Part shown: positions 8,094 through 17,435 of the stretch, one piece after another | Layout of the letters: every line of letters begins with the position of its first letter | Numbering within the stretch: the first letter of the stretch is position 1 | Origin: Oceanobacillus halophilus | Lineage (GTDB): Bacteria > Bacillota > Bacilli > Bacillales > Amphibacillaceae | Reading direction: 5' to 3' | DNA: 50,724 nucleotides | NCBI RefSeq assembly: GCF_003628505.1 | Contig: NZ_RBZP01000025.1 | Span: 1-50,724, forward strand | Translations under genes and position numbers: made by a program | The notes under the pieces: generated by a model | The model's input: the letters and a program-made list of their open reading frames with translations, nothing else | What the model was told of the DNA's origin: nothing | Database searches by the model: none

Positions 8094-8735
8094 TTAGTCT
8101 TTCACTATTCTTCCTACATCGCCATTCTTTATGTTTCCAGCATTTGCTTCGTCGGTATCTATATGCATTTCATTTACAAACTGATCAGATACTCGAATCA
8201 CAACATTATCAAATTCAAGTGCCCGTTCTCCTTCAAATCGAACCGAAACCATTTGTTTATCACGGAAGCTATGCTGCTTGGCAAAAGCTGGTGGCATGTG
8301 AATATGCCTTTTGGCTATAATGACGCCTTCATTAATCCCAATGATATTATTTGGACCTTTTATAACGATACCTGGAGTATTTTCGATATCACCAGACTCC
8401 CGAATGAACGCTCGAATTCCAAGTGTGTACGCATCGGTTTTCGATATTTCTACCTGTGTTTTTTGGCGTATTGGTCCAAGTATACGGACTTTATTAAGTT
8501 CCCCTTTTGTTCCTACAATCGTGACGGTTTCTTTTGCCGCAAATTGCCCAGGTTGTTTTAGGTCTTTCCATTTGCTTAATCTATATCCCTTCCCAAAAAG
8601 TGCTTCTAAATCACCCTGACTTAAGTGAATGTGTCGATTGGATACACCAACAGTCGTAGAAGGGGCCTGTGATTCTTTTTCTAATCTTCTAAGAATCTCT
8701 ACAGTCACTTTTTCAATTAATTTTTCCCTTTCCAT
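8094..8735 (-). CDS. pduL: PduL phosphotransacylase
   Basis: A 213-residue PduL-type phosphate acyltransferase that swaps CoA for phosphate on the acyl-CoA, recycling CoA inside the compartment. Two zinc-binding signatures are present: VGVSNRHIHLSQGDL near residue 30 and IIAKRHIHMPPAFA near residue 140, both with the HIH pair of the family. Residues 1-20 (EKLIEKVTVEILRRLEK) form an encapsulation-peptide-like helix. Length and motif order match Salmonella PduL. An acetate or propionate kinase (pduW) to make ATP from the acyl-phosphate is not in this window. Confidence 0.95.
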   Translation of the reverse strand: MEREKLIEKVTVEILRRLEKESQAPSTTVGVSNRHIHLSQGDLEALFGKGYRLSKWKDLKQPGQFAAKETVTIVGTKGELNKVRILGPIRQKTQVEISKTDAYTLGIRAFIRESGDIENTPGIVIKGPNNIIGINEGVIIAKRHIHMPPAFAKQHSFRDKQMVSVRFEGERALEFDNVVIRVSDQFVNEMHIDTDEANAGNIKNGDVGRIVKD

Positions 8736-8761
8736 CTTTAGCCCTCCTTACTGGTGACCAA

Positions 8762-9031
8762 TCAATGCGAGATAATTTGTTCTACATCTTTATGGGGTCT
8801 TGGGATAACATGGACGGAGATAAGTTCTCCTACCTTTTCTGCAGCCGCAGCACCTGCATCCGTAGAGGCTTTGACAGCACCTACATCTCCTCTTACCATA
8901 ATGGTAACGAGTCCAGACCCAATTTTTTCATATCCAACTAATTCGACGTTGGCAGACTTTGTCATGGCGTCGGCCGCTTCCATGGCACCTACTAAACCTT
9001 TCATTTCAATCATTCCTAATGCTTCGCCCAT
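8762..9031 (-). CDS. pduJ: PduJ-type hexameric shell protein
   Basis: An 89-residue single BMC-domain protein ([15 protein letters not shown] start), nearly identical to the pduA product of this locus through the first 75 residues. It forms shell hexamers. The pore-loop segment [19 protein letters not shown] is intact. It lies between pduK and pduL, as in Salmonella and Listeria. Assignment as PduJ rather than PduA rests on gene order. Confidence 0.93.
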   Translation of the reverse strand: MGEALGMIEMKGLVGAMEAADAMTKSANVELVGYEKIGSGLVTIMVRGDVGAVKASTDAGAAAAEKVGELISVHVIPRPHKDVEQIISH

Positions 9032-9043
9032 GGATAATTCCTC

Positions 9044-9646
9044 CTAGTCATTGTAATGAATACATAAACTTCTTAAATCACCTTTTCGTCTAGGACAGGT
9101 AGGATCGTGACAAATGTTGCAAACCTCGTCTAGCTCTTTCTTGACTAGTTCTTCTTGATCTCCTATCCCTACAGTTACTGGTTGTTCTTCGCTATTCATT
9201 TCCTTTTCTTGCCCCTCATTGGCATGATTTGTTTCCTGGATTGGAGCAACGTCTGTTTCGGTTTCTGGTATATCTCGCTCATCTATTGAAGCTACTTCTG
9301 CTGAATTTACTTCTTCCACCTGGTCCCTATTCTTTTCTTCTTGTTTGCTCGTTTCTTCAATTGGCAGATCCTCTGACTCGTCTGTAAATATATGAAGCTG
9401 ATTGCTTGGTCGCGGTATAACAAGTTTACTGTAAACCTTGCCTACTCGAGATGCAGCTGCAACTGCCGCATCCAAAGCTGCCTTAACCGCAGCAACGTCC
9501 CCTTCGAATTTAACAGTTACTAGCCCACTGCCTTTTGTTAACTCATAATCAAGAATGCGTACATTGGCTGACTTTGCCGCTGCGTCTGCTGCGGTAATAG
9601 CAACTGGAAGCCCAAAAGTTTCAACCAATCCTAGTGTAGTTGACAT
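9044..9646 (-). CDS. pduK: PduK-type shell protein with Cys-rich C-terminal extension
   Basis: A 200-residue protein. Residues 1-88 are a BMC domain ([20 protein letters not shown]). Residues 90-170 are a very acidic, low-complexity linker. The last 30 residues carry [15 protein letters not shown] and a further Cys in LRSLCIHY, a pattern predicted in other PduK proteins to bind an iron-sulfur cluster or zinc. It forms minor shell hexamers whose tail faces one side of the shell. The linker is longer than in many homologues. Gene position between pduH and pduJ supports the call. Confidence 0.9.
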   Translation of the reverse strand: MSTTLGLVETFGLPVAITAADAAAKSANVRILDYELTKGSGLVTVKFEGDVAAVKAALDAAVAAASRVGKVYSKLVIPRPSNQLHIFTDESEDLPIEETSKQEEKNRDQVEEVNSAEVASIDERDIPETETDVAPIQETNHANEGQEKEMNSEEQPVTVGIGDQEELVKKELDEVCNICHDPTCPRRKGDLRSLCIHYND

Positions 9647-9659
9647 TGGGTATCCCTCC

Positions 9660-10121
9660 TTACTCTGCTTCAGATAATACTCTTCTTATGATGGAAGCAA
9701 TTCTATTTTTAGTGATGGACTCTTGTTTTTCTGGCAATCTATCATTTTGGATGGGAGGCTCCTTTATATCTAATTCTTTAAAGGGCATTCCCTTCACCAA
9801 ACGCGCGGCATTAGCCCCTAACGCTCGTAGACTTAAAGAATGGTCCAAGATGTTCATTTGAAACAAAGGCTCTTCTTTTAGTAATTTTTCATAATGTAAA
9901 ATCACTGAATAATCCGATCCCACGCCTATTCCAACCCCTAACCTAGAACTGCAAGCTGCTTGATAACCTAGTTGAATGGCTGTATCTTCTTTTAATCTCT
10001 GTACAGTAAAAGGGACTTCTTCTTCCTCCATTCCATACAATAATTCCATTATCTGCCCCTCTCCAATAGAATGACTGACTAGAATTTGAATGGTAGGCTT
10101 ATCTTTTTCTAATCGATTCAA
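9660..10121 (-). CDS. pduH: diol dehydratase reactivase small subunit PduH
   Basis: A 153-residue small subunit of the ATP-dependent reactivating factor, which removes damaged cobalamin from the dehydratase. It resembles the dehydratase beta subunit (core [19 protein letters not shown]), which lets it swap with PduD during reactivation. Its start overlaps the pduG stop by 4 nt, so the two subunits are translationally coupled and probably made in fixed ratio. Confidence 0.93.
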   Translation of the reverse strand: MNRLEKDKPTIQILVSHSIGEGQIMELLYGMEEEEVPFTVQRLKEDTAIQLGYQAACSSRLGVGIGVGSDYSVILHYEKLLKEEPLFQMNILDHSLSLRALGANAARLVKGMPFKELDIKEPPIQNDRLPEKQESITKNRIASIIRRVLSEAE

Positions 10122-11950
10122 AGGGAATCTCCCCCTTTTTCATTCATCGATAAAATTAGTCCAGTTGCAACAGCATTTCTCGGTCCTTCTATTCCTCGAA
10201 TATTACCTCTTCCTGCAACGACACCATGTTGAGATAAGGCATCCGTAATGAGTTGTGGCACTTCAAAATCAAGGGAAGAACCACCTAATAAAACAACGAA
10301 TTCTATATCTCTAACATTTCCTGTTGGATACACCATTCGCAATGATCGTAAGGCATTTGTCACAAACACTTTTTCTTTAGCTTGACGTCTTACCATCCGC
10401 AGTTTTTCTATGGAGAAATCATAAGGAATAGGTATCATTTCGTTTTTCTTTAAAATAACTACTCTGGCGAAAATTTTGGGATCTAGTGGATGTTCGAAAA
10501 ATTGGACCGTTCCATCTTCATGTCGAATATGGTATAAGCTTTCCACTTTTGCCAGGGAATATTTTTTAATATCTTCAGCTAATGCCATATCATCCAGCCC
10601 GAGCTCTGAGTTAATGAGCATCGTTACCATATTGCCGGCACCAGCTAAGTGTACATATTTCACTTTTCCTTCTTTATTCATAAAGGAAGCATCCGTTGAA
10701 CCAGCCCCTAAATCTAAGATGGCAACTGGAATATTGGTACCTGGGGTAGATAAAGCCCCGCGAATGGCCATGTCTGCTTCTACTCCACCAACCTCCACTT
10801 GTACGTCCAATTCTTTTTCCAATTCATCTGCAATCATTTGCATCTGCAATTTATCTGCTTTTACCATTGCAGCAATACCGACTGCATTCTCCATGGAAAA
10901 TTCCTCTGCAAGCCCTCCCTTTACCTTTTGCGGTACAAAGGTGTCAACAGCCAACATATCTTGAATCATAATATCTCGGGGATGCTGCTTCGTTAGTTCT
11001 GACATAACCTGTCGCACACGCTCCAGCATTCCACCCGCATTGGTTCCGGGTTCCCCTTTAATATCATTTACAGGTGCAGTTGCATTTAATGTATCCATCA
11101 TTTTCTTTGCGCCTTCATCGACATTTATTTCCGCTCTTCTTTTCTTTCCTTCAAAGAAAATTTTACCTGCAGGGATATGTCTTTCTTTCACATCCCCCTT
11201 AGGCGTCTTGATGATAACAGCAGACCTGTTCCCGATTAGAGCTCGTGAAATAGGAACAATCATTTTCGTCTCTTCCCCGCTTAATTCGAAAACGGTTGCA
11301 ATTCCATATGGATTAGATAAAACTTCTACCACACCACCAGCAGGAGCTACTTCTAGTGCTGCTTTCATGCCTATAGGTACTTTATCGATTAATTTAACTT
11401 CGTCCACGATTGGAATTTTCTTCTCCAGACGATTGTTTATTAACACTCCATCATCCTTTTGAACAATAGCTCCATTTATATTGACGCCTTGATGAAGTAC
11501 AAAATTCATCGACTTAGCTGCATCCTCGAAGTCTACTGTTCTAGGAATAAGGACAATTACTTCTTCATTTGGTTTACTATATTGTAAATCTTTTATTGGT
11601 ACGGTCACTCCGATACCTAGCCCCATACCTCCAGGAGTAGAGGGGTTATGGCCTATCATGGTTGACTCCGTAATTATCGTCTCTGTTATCGTCTCCATTG
11701 CCACGTCCCCTATTACTGGCGCTGCTTCATTCACTCGGACTAACTTTAAGTCCTCTATAGATCTATCAAGTTTTTTCAAGGCCTGCTTCAAGGCAGCAAT
11801 AACTCCATGGATATTTTGGCGGGTGCCTTTAATACCGGAAGTTTTGACGATACCGCTCGCAAGAAAGTCCTGGCGGTTCCTATCAGAAACATTAGCAATG
11901 GCAACCTCTGTTGTTGCATTGCCAATATCAACTCCTGCAATTAAGTTCAT
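10118..11950 (-). CDS. pduG: diol dehydratase reactivase large subunit PduG
   Basis: A 610-residue DdrA/PduG chaperone ATPase. The actin-like ATPase signature VDIGNATTEVAIA is at the N-terminus and the second phosphate loop AILDLGAGSTDASFM lies near residue 405. The conserved segment MIGHNPSTPGGMGLGIG matches the family. With PduH it exchanges inactive B12 for adenosylcobalamin on the dehydratase. Full length, with no frameshift. The C-terminal EGPRNAVATGLILS segment is also family-typical. Confidence 0.96.
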   Translation of the reverse strand: MNLIAGVDIGNATTEVAIANVSDRNRQDFLASGIVKTSGIKGTRQNIHGVIAALKQALKKLDRSIEDLKLVRVNEAAPVIGDVAMETITETIITESTMIGHNPSTPGGMGLGIGVTVPIKDLQYSKPNEEVIVLIPRTVDFEDAAKSMNFVLHQGVNINGAIVQKDDGVLINNRLEKKIPIVDEVKLIDKVPIGMKAALEVAPAGGVVEVLSNPYGIATVFELSGEETKMIVPISRALIGNRSAVIIKTPKGDVKERHIPAGKIFFEGKKRRAEINVDEGAKKMMDTLNATAPVNDIKGEPGTNAGGMLERVRQVMSELTKQHPRDIMIQDMLAVDTFVPQKVKGGLAEEFSMENAVGIAAMVKADKLQMQMIADELEKELDVQVEVGGVEADMAIRGALSTPGTNIPVAILDLGAGSTDASFMNKEGKVKYVHLAGAGNMVTMLINSELGLDDMALAEDIKKYSLAKVESLYHIRHEDGTVQFFEHPLDPKIFARVVILKKNEMIPIPYDFSIEKLRMVRRQAKEKVFVTNALRSLRMVYPTGNVRDIEFVVLLGGSSLDFEVPQLITDALSQHGVVAGRGNIRGIEGPRNAVATGLILSMNEKGGDSL

Positions 11951-11983
11951 TGTTATACCTCCTGTATCGTACCCACCATTTAC

Positions 11984-12490
11984 TTAATCAACGCGAAGGA
12001 TATCTCTTTCCATATACACATCCGCAGCTTCGCGGACAAAATTAGCGTTAATTTTGGCTTTGTACTGATATTCCAGTTCATCAGCAATAGCTAATAATTC
12101 TTCTTTTGTTGAGCGATTAGGCCTTAGTGCGTTATACACTTCCAAAATTCTTGTATCTGGTATAACCGCTAATTCAGCAGCTCTTCTTAAGTTTTTGGCT
12201 AAAGGTATCCTTCCTGCAGATTCTGCAACTTGTGCCTGCAACTCGAGTGTTTCAGGAGCTACACGTATGTCTTTTGAAGTGATATCTCCATTGACCACCT
12301 TATCCATTGTAATTTCATCCAATGGTATGTCTGTAGGTGTTTTTATCATTTCTGGGTGTTTTTCCTGTATTGGATAATCTTCTGTTGTTAATCTATCTTT
12401 TGTTATCTTAGGTGTTGCTGGTGCATTCTCTCCATTTCCCATGGATGAGATTACTTCTTTAATCATTTCTTCTAATAGCTTTTCATTCAT
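11984..12490 (-). CDS. pduE: diol/glycerol dehydratase small subunit PduE
   Basis: A 168-residue gamma subunit of the adenosylcobalamin-dependent dehydratase. The conserved C-terminal half includes LRPNRSTKEELLAIADELE. The N-terminus has an amphipathic stretch (EKLLEEMIKEVISSM) resembling an encapsulation peptide, followed by a charged linker. The ATG at 12490 is chosen because GGAGGTG precedes it by a normal distance; an earlier in-frame GTG overlaps that site. It forms the (PduCDE)2 complex. Confidence 0.94.
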   Translation of the reverse strand: MNEKLLEEMIKEVISSMGNGENAPATPKITKDRLTTEDYPIQEKHPEMIKTPTDIPLDEITMDKVVNGDITSKDIRVAPETLELQAQVAESAGRIPLAKNLRRAAELAVIPDTRILEVYNALRPNRSTKEELLAIADELEYQYKAKINANFVREAADVYMERDILRVD

Positions 12491-12516
12491 GTGTGACACC
12501 TCCACTAATTCGGAAA

Positions 12517-13164
12517 TTATTTAAGTTCAAGAGCTACTGGTTTAGTATGTTTTTCTACATATTGCGTTTCTTTAATATGCAGTAAGGCAGCAATTGCTTG
12601 GTATTTTGGTCTAGCCATTTGATCATTCATTGTTGGAACTGGATTTGGTGATTCCCCTTTTGCGTATTTGGCAGCATTTTTTCCAATCAAGCGAAACGTT
12701 TCTAAGGTAAGCAAAGGTGCTTGTGGAAATAATTCCAAATTACTTAAGGGAACCAAATCTTTCTGATGGATAACGGTGGTTCCTTTTGATTGAATACCGA
12801 TACCAATGCCAGAACCACTATATTCTGCTGCATCATGAGCGACAAAAGCAACATCAGATGTTCTTTTAACTCTAATCAAGCGTGCGGTTAGTCCCTCTTC
12901 TTCAATACCAGCGATAACCTCTCTAATTACTTCTCGGTGTGGAACATGGACAATGGTATCTGTTTGATATTTACCGAAAGCCGGTGCAACAGCAACCACT
13001 ACCTCGTCTTTCCGAGTTCCACGCTCTGCATTGCCTCCTTCAGCAAACAATTCTTCATTATGAGAAGGAGTTGCGGCGCTTTGAGGTGTGGTATCTTTTT
13101 CTTGCTGCATACCTGCTAAAACTTCTTCGATTACTTGACGAATCATTTTTTCATTAACTTCCAT
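12517..13164 (-). CDS. pduD: diol/glycerol dehydratase medium subunit PduD
   Basis: A 215-residue beta subunit of the B12-dependent dehydratase. Residues 1-18 ([16 protein letters not shown]) are the amphipathic targeting helix known to direct the whole dehydratase complex into the shell, followed by a flexible linker to about residue 40. The catalytic-subunit fold includes [19 protein letters not shown], which lines the cobalamin site. The ATG at 13164 has GAGGTG six nt upstream; the in-frame GTG at 13173 lies within that site and is rejected. Confidence 0.94.
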   Translation of the reverse strand: MEVNEKMIRQVIEEVLAGMQQEKDTTPQSAATPSHNEELFAEGGNAERGTRKDEVVVAVAPAFGKYQTDTIVHVPHREVIREVIAGIEEEGLTARLIRVKRTSDVAFVAHDAAEYSGSGIGIGIQSKGTTVIHQKDLVPLSNLELFPQAPLLTLETFRLIGKNAAKYAKGESPNPVPTMNDQMARPKYQAIAALLHIKETQYVEKHTKPVALELK

Positions 13165-13197
13165 AACGTACACCTCTTTCTTGTAGTATAAGAACCA

Positions 13198-14862
13198 TTA
13201 ATCAATATCTTCTGGATTTAGCGCAAGTGGAATGTTTTTGATTTCTTCCCAGCGTTCGTCACTTATCTTATAGCCTGTAGACGGGCCGTGATAGTCATTT
13301 AAATTATTAACGGCACTTACGATGTGAAAATCTTTATCTACTATTGCTGACGTATGCAAGTAGTCACCAGAAACACGTTGTTTCAGCATATTTAAGACAT
13401 TTTGTGCAACATCGGTGAAACCATGTTTTTGTAATGCTTTAACTACATCTAATCCAGTAATATCACTGTTCATAATTTCTTCTGCCGCACGTAAATCCTC
13501 TACTACATGACGGTCTGGTACATCCTTGCTACCGTGTGCATATGTAGCTGCCTCTACTTCTTCATCAGTAACCTGTGGCAATCCAAGTTCTTCAAAAATC
13601 GCCTGAATGGCTTTTGCCGCCTTGTTACGTACAGCAATGGTATCTTCTTCGGAAACAGGTCGTAATCCTCCATCCACTTTGAGGTCACGTTGCAGTACAT
13701 TATAGTCATCAAAATCCTCCGCATCGAAATTGGAACCAGCAAACATGTTGTCATAGTTTGGTGTTGCACTATATCCAGAGAAAATGAAATCTGTTCCAGG
13801 TAGCATTTGCATTAATGTACGTGCTGTTCTTCGAATATCAGAGTGGGAGAAGGTTTGGTCATTCCCGGAAGCAACTTCTAAATCAAGCATGGTCGTAATT
13901 AAATTTTCAGCTAGGACTCCACGAATGCCGGATGGAACTGCTCCTGGTACACCGATGCAACTAATGGATCCATTTTGCAGACCTTGTGATCCGGCACCTC
14001 TTGTGACAAAAATACAGCGGGCTTCGAGATACAGCATGGATTTTCCGTCAGCATACCCCATTTGTACTTCTGCACCAGATCCAGAAGTAAATCTCATCTT
14101 CATTCCTCGGGATGCATATGCCGATGCTAAAAATCCTTTCGACCAAGGTGTGTCATCTCCATCAACGAATACAGGTTCCGTACCATAAACAGAAACGGTT
14201 TCAGCATATAAGGAAAGACTCTTCATTCCTAATTGAAGTTCTGTTGACTCTTCCACAGAACATTGTGTAATAACGCCGCCACGTCCTGTTTGGGCACCAA
14301 CTAATATGGCAAGTGCTGCAAGTGGAGCATAGCGAACAATTCCTAATGTTGTTTCCTGCTCGTCGAAACCACGAATGGCAGCTTCTGCAGCATCTGCAGC
14401 AATCAGAACTGGGTTATCTTTCACGTTGGTAACATGACATTGATTGGAAGGGGTCTTTCTTGCACGCATTTTCTGCAATGCCATCATCATTTCAACGACA
14501 TTTAGCTTTTCTACTACTTCTACAATTTTTGCAGGAGTCATTGCTGTTGTTAGCGGTACAATTTTTTCTCTAGGGACGTTAATATCAACAAGCATTCTTG
14601 CTAATTCCAATGAATCCATGTTCATTACTTCTTCTGCATGGTCAAGATTGATTCCATAGTCAGCAATAAAACGGTCGATAAAATCGAATTCCTCTCGTTT
14701 TTTACCATCCAACTCGACAACTTTTCCATTTTCGATTTTTATACTTGGTTTTGGGTCATTCGGGCTTTCCATTGCAATAAAACCGACTTCAGGCCATTCT
14801 TTAACAAAACCGTCCTTATTAACTGGACGATCTGCTAAAACTTGAAAGCGCTTAGATTTCAT
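13198..14862 (-). CDS. pduC: diol/glycerol dehydratase large subunit PduC
   Basis: A 554-residue alpha subunit, the catalytic TIM barrel that converts 1,2-propanediol to propionaldehyde, or glycerol to 3-hydroxypropionaldehyde, by a radical mechanism. The N-terminus KRFQVLADRPVNKDGFV and internal CHVTNVKDNPV, GRGGVITQCSVEES and TSGSGAEVQMGYADGKSM are family signatures. AGGAGG lies 8 nt before the ATG. Sequence alone does not separate diol from glycerol preference. A glycerol dehydrogenase gene in the same locus makes glycerol plausible. Confidence 0.96.
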   Translation of the reverse strand: MKSKRFQVLADRPVNKDGFVKEWPEVGFIAMESPNDPKPSIKIENGKVVELDGKKREEFDFIDRFIADYGINLDHAEEVMNMDSLELARMLVDINVPREKIVPLTTAMTPAKIVEVVEKLNVVEMMMALQKMRARKTPSNQCHVTNVKDNPVLIAADAAEAAIRGFDEQETTLGIVRYAPLAALAILVGAQTGRGGVITQCSVEESTELQLGMKSLSLYAETVSVYGTEPVFVDGDDTPWSKGFLASAYASRGMKMRFTSGSGAEVQMGYADGKSMLYLEARCIFVTRGAGSQGLQNGSISCIGVPGAVPSGIRGVLAENLITTMLDLEVASGNDQTFSHSDIRRTARTLMQMLPGTDFIFSGYSATPNYDNMFAGSNFDAEDFDDYNVLQRDLKVDGGLRPVSEEDTIAVRNKAAKAIQAIFEELGLPQVTDEEVEAATYAHGSKDVPDRHVVEDLRAAEEIMNSDITGLDVVKALQKHGFTDVAQNVLNMLKQRVSGDYLHTSAIVDKDFHIVSAVNNLNDYHGPSTGYKISDERWEEIKNIPLALNPEDID

Positions 14863-14886
14863 GTCATATTCCTCCTATAAAATAAA

Positions 14887-15675
14887 TTAGATATAAGGCG
14901 TCGTAGTCGAAACAGGCTCACTGCCCATTGCGCCTAATAGCTCCACTCCTACTTCCCTAGCAGCGATTAATGCTTGTCTAACCGCACCAGAATCTCCACA
15001 GAATGATAAAATCACTTCGTTCGTAAAACTCGTTCCTTGCGTAGGTGAACTATAACTGATGACATCGACATTTGCCGCTTTTACTGCCGTATCTGCAAGG
15101 ACGACACCGATCGCTGCAGGAGCACCAACTACCAATCCAAAAGATTTTCCGACAGTTGCATTAAATGCTTTTTCACAGGCATAACTGGCTCTGGCCGTAT
15201 ACTGCAATTCGATATGACCTGCATCATTCCCGTAAACATCCCCAAAGGTTCTCTTTAATTCTTTTAAAGCAACCTCTACTGCTCTTCTAGCATCAGCCAC
15301 ATCTTCTGCACCGAAGATGATTAAACTTCCGTGTCCAGCTCCACCTTTCGTATCGCGAGGAAGTTCGATAGCTAGAATTTCTGTATTGGTAGCTTTAACT
15401 GCTTCATCTGCAGCCATAATCTGTGGTCCAGCACCAGTTCGACCACCGATTATACCAATAGAACGATACTTTTTATCTAAATTCATTGCTTCGTGCAGGG
15501 AATTGTCAACGTTTGCAATAACAAGCCCGATTGTATCCCCTTCACTCGTACCAACGAATTCTGTCAAACTCACTGTCTTATTCACGTCATTTCCTTCTTT
15601 TTTTACTTCCGTTGATTGATTTCCAACTTTTTTCATTACTTCGTTGATAATTGCGTCAATATTATGTTCGCTCAT
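14887..15675 (-). CDS. pduB: PduB-type trimeric shell protein
   Basis: A 262-residue tandem BMC-domain protein that forms pseudohexameric trimers, a major facet component that also links cargo to shell. An N-terminal helix (HNIDAIINEVMKKVG) precedes the first BMC domain. The two domains begin near SEGDTIGLVIANVD and VGKSFGLVVGAPAAIG. The ATG at 15675 sits 8 nt after AGGAGG, while the in-frame GTG at 15684 overlaps that site. It lies directly after pduA and before pduC, the standard order. Confidence 0.95.
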   Translation of the reverse strand: MSEHNIDAIINEVMKKVGNQSTEVKKEGNDVNKTVSLTEFVGTSEGDTIGLVIANVDNSLHEAMNLDKKYRSIGIIGGRTGAGPQIMAADEAVKATNTEILAIELPRDTKGGAGHGSLIIFGAEDVADARRAVEVALKELKRTFGDVYGNDAGHIELQYTARASYACEKAFNATVGKSFGLVVGAPAAIGVVLADTAVKAANVDVISYSSPTQGTSFTNEVILSFCGDSGAVRQALIAAREVGVELLGAMGSEPVSTTTPYI

Positions 15676-15693
15676 ACTTTCCACCTCCTATTA

Positions 15694-15981
15694 TTATTCC
15701 CCTTCATTCGTCTTCGGCAGGATAAGTTCTACTTCTGTATGTGGTCTAGGGATTACATGAGTGGATACAACTTCTCCAACCTTTTGCGCTGCTGCTACTC
15801 CAGCATCTGTAGCTGCTTTAACAGCACCGACATCTCCCCGAACCATAACCGTTACAAGTCCAGATCCAATTTTTTCATAGCCGACAAGTGCTACATTCGC
15901 CGCTTTTAACATCGCATCTGCCGCTTCAATTGAACCAACCAGACCTTTCGTTTCTACCATACCTAACGCTTCTTTAATCAT
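15694..15981 (-). CDS. pduA: PduA-type hexameric shell protein
   Basis: A 95-residue single BMC-domain protein starting [20 protein letters not shown]. The hexamer forms the main facet tile and the pore for diol entry, with the pore-loop segment [15 protein letters not shown]. It is the first gene of the large pdu operon, with AAGGAGG eight nt before the ATG and a 350-bp regulatory region upstream. The pduJ product is a close paralogue. A short acidic tail (KTNEGE) distinguishes it. Confidence 0.95.
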   Translation of the reverse strand: MIKEALGMVETKGLVGSIEAADAMLKAANVALVGYEKIGSGLVTVMVRGDVGAVKAATDAGVAAAQKVGEVVSTHVIPRPHTEVELILPKTNEGE

Positions 15982-16336
15982 GAAAAAAACCTCCTTGTAT
16001 TAGATGATTGTGAGCAATAGAAGAAAAAATTGCTCTTGAAAAAAGTTTACTGGATACAAACGGTTAAATCTCGGTAGTTTATTGTCAGATTATGATAAAA
16101 TCTACACTTAAAATCCAGCAGATGAGTGGGACTTTTTTGCACGAGATGGATAAAATTTTTACAGTTTATTAGCCGGTGGTAATTTTTTGTCCTTTAATCT
16201 ACTCAGTCTCCATCAAGACATGGAGGGAAGAAGAGAATCATCATAAATAGTAGGAAAGAACATGAGAGGGACGAATGAAGTTGAAAGTGAGAACATAGGA
16301 AAATTCATTGCTCTGGAAATCTGTCAATATGGAACA
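15982..16336 (-). promoter_or_regulatory. control region of the pduA-Q operon
   Basis: A gene-free stretch of 355 bp between the response-regulator terminator and pduA. No strong sigma-A promoter is obvious, as expected for an activator-dependent operon. A direct repeat GATAAAATYT begins at 16094 and 16149, and GTTTATT occurs near 16075 and 16164. These are candidate sites for the AraC-type response regulator. This is inference from repetition only. Confidence 0.4.
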
Positions 16337-16369
16337 CAAAAATACCATCGCCCAGAAGCGATGGTATTA
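16337..16369 (-). terminator. intrinsic terminator after the response regulator
   Basis: On the minus strand AATACCATCGC pairs with GCGATGGTATT around a short loop, followed by TTTTGTG. The stem overlaps the response-regulator stop codon. It separates the regulatory genes from the pduA operon, which therefore needs its own promoter. Confidence 0.8.
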
Positions 16370-17431
16370 TATGTACCAATTCATATGAATCTTATTATTG
16401 AATGCATTGGATAAATTAGGTTGTGCATTTCTGAATTGGTTACGGTATTCTGTCGGTGTTTGACCAACAGCTTTCTTAAAGACTTTGCTAAAATACGTAT
16501 GTTCTTGAAAAGAAAGTTTCATCGCAATATTAACAACAGGAATATCGGTATTTTTTAAAAGCACTTTTGCGTGTTCTATTTTTCTATCTGTAACATAATT
16601 AACAAACGTTGTCTGTACTTCTCTTTTAAACAACCTGCTAACATAATGAGGACTTAAGTGGACAAATTCTGCGATATCTTCTAAACTAATGCCTTCCATA
16701 TAATGCAATTCAATATAATTAAGAATCAGATTAATCTCCCTTTTGGAAGTGACAGGTTGCTTTTCAATGATAACTTGGAAAATATCTTTTAAGAAGTTCT
16801 CAAGCAGGATCCCTGCATTGTAAGTCGTTATTTCTTGCTCCCAATTCTGGTCAGGTATATATCTAAGCAAACCTTTGGCCTCACAAATGGCAAGCATACT
16901 TTCCATAATAATTTTCACAGCACTATGAAAGTTCTCTATTCCTCGATCCATCTTTAGTAATTGCTGGACTAATTGACTTAGCCAATCCCTTGATTCTCTA
17001 TAATCTTCCATTTGGATGGCTTGAAGCAAGTGCTGCAACAATCCCCCTTTGGAGTATAATATCTCATCATGATTGATTTTATAAGAGGAGAGGATTGTTT
17101 GTATATATTTCTGGCGTATCGGCTTGGAAATAATCCCATCAATGGAATTATTACTTGAAGCGAATTCTGATTTGGTATGGATAGTCATTAGATAGATTCG
17201 TTGATTTGGATTATTTTCCTTTATTATTTTCGCCGCTTCTGATCCTCTTAGTTTTGGCAATCTTTCATCTATGAATATATAATCCGGATCAAGGTTTCTT
17301 GCTAAACTTACTGCTTCTTCTCCATTCACTGCTTCTCCAATAATAGCTGCTTCCATATCTATTTTATCTACTAATTTCTTAAATGCTTCTCTCTCCAAAT
17401 ATTCATCATCTACCAATAATATAGTTAGCAT
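16367..17431 (-). CDS. AraC-family response regulator of the pdu locus
   Basis: A 354-residue two-component response regulator. Residues 1-120 form a receiver domain with the acidic pair in LLVDDEYLE, the phospho-acceptor Asp in YIFIDERLP, and the switch Thr and Lys in LMTIHTK and GIISKPI. A helical linker follows. Residues 245-340 hold an AraC-type double helix-turn-helix (ISLEDIAEFVHLSPHYVSRLF, then VVNIAMKLSFQEHTYFSKVF). It likely activates the pdu genes together with the PocR-domain sensor whose gene ends 4 nt upstream. It differs from Listeria and Salmonella, where PocR is a single one-component activator. Confidence 0.9.
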   Translation of the reverse strand: MLTILLVDDEYLEREAFKKLVDKIDMEAAIIGEAVNGEEAVSLARNLDPDYIFIDERLPKLRGSEAAKIIKENNPNQRIYLMTIHTKSEFASSNNSIDGIISKPIRQKYIQTILSSYKINHDEILYSKGGLLQHLLQAIQMEDYRESRDWLSQLVQQLLKMDRGIENFHSAVKIIMESMLAICEAKGLLRYIPDQNWEQEITTYNAGILLENFLKDIFQVIIEKQPVTSKREINLILNYIELHYMEGISLEDIAEFVHLSPHYVSRLFKREVQTTFVNYVTDRKIEHAKVLLKNTDIPVVNIAMKLSFQEHTYFSKVFKKAVGQTPTEYRNQFRNAQPNLSNAFNNKIHMNWYI

Positions 17432-17435
17432 AGCA

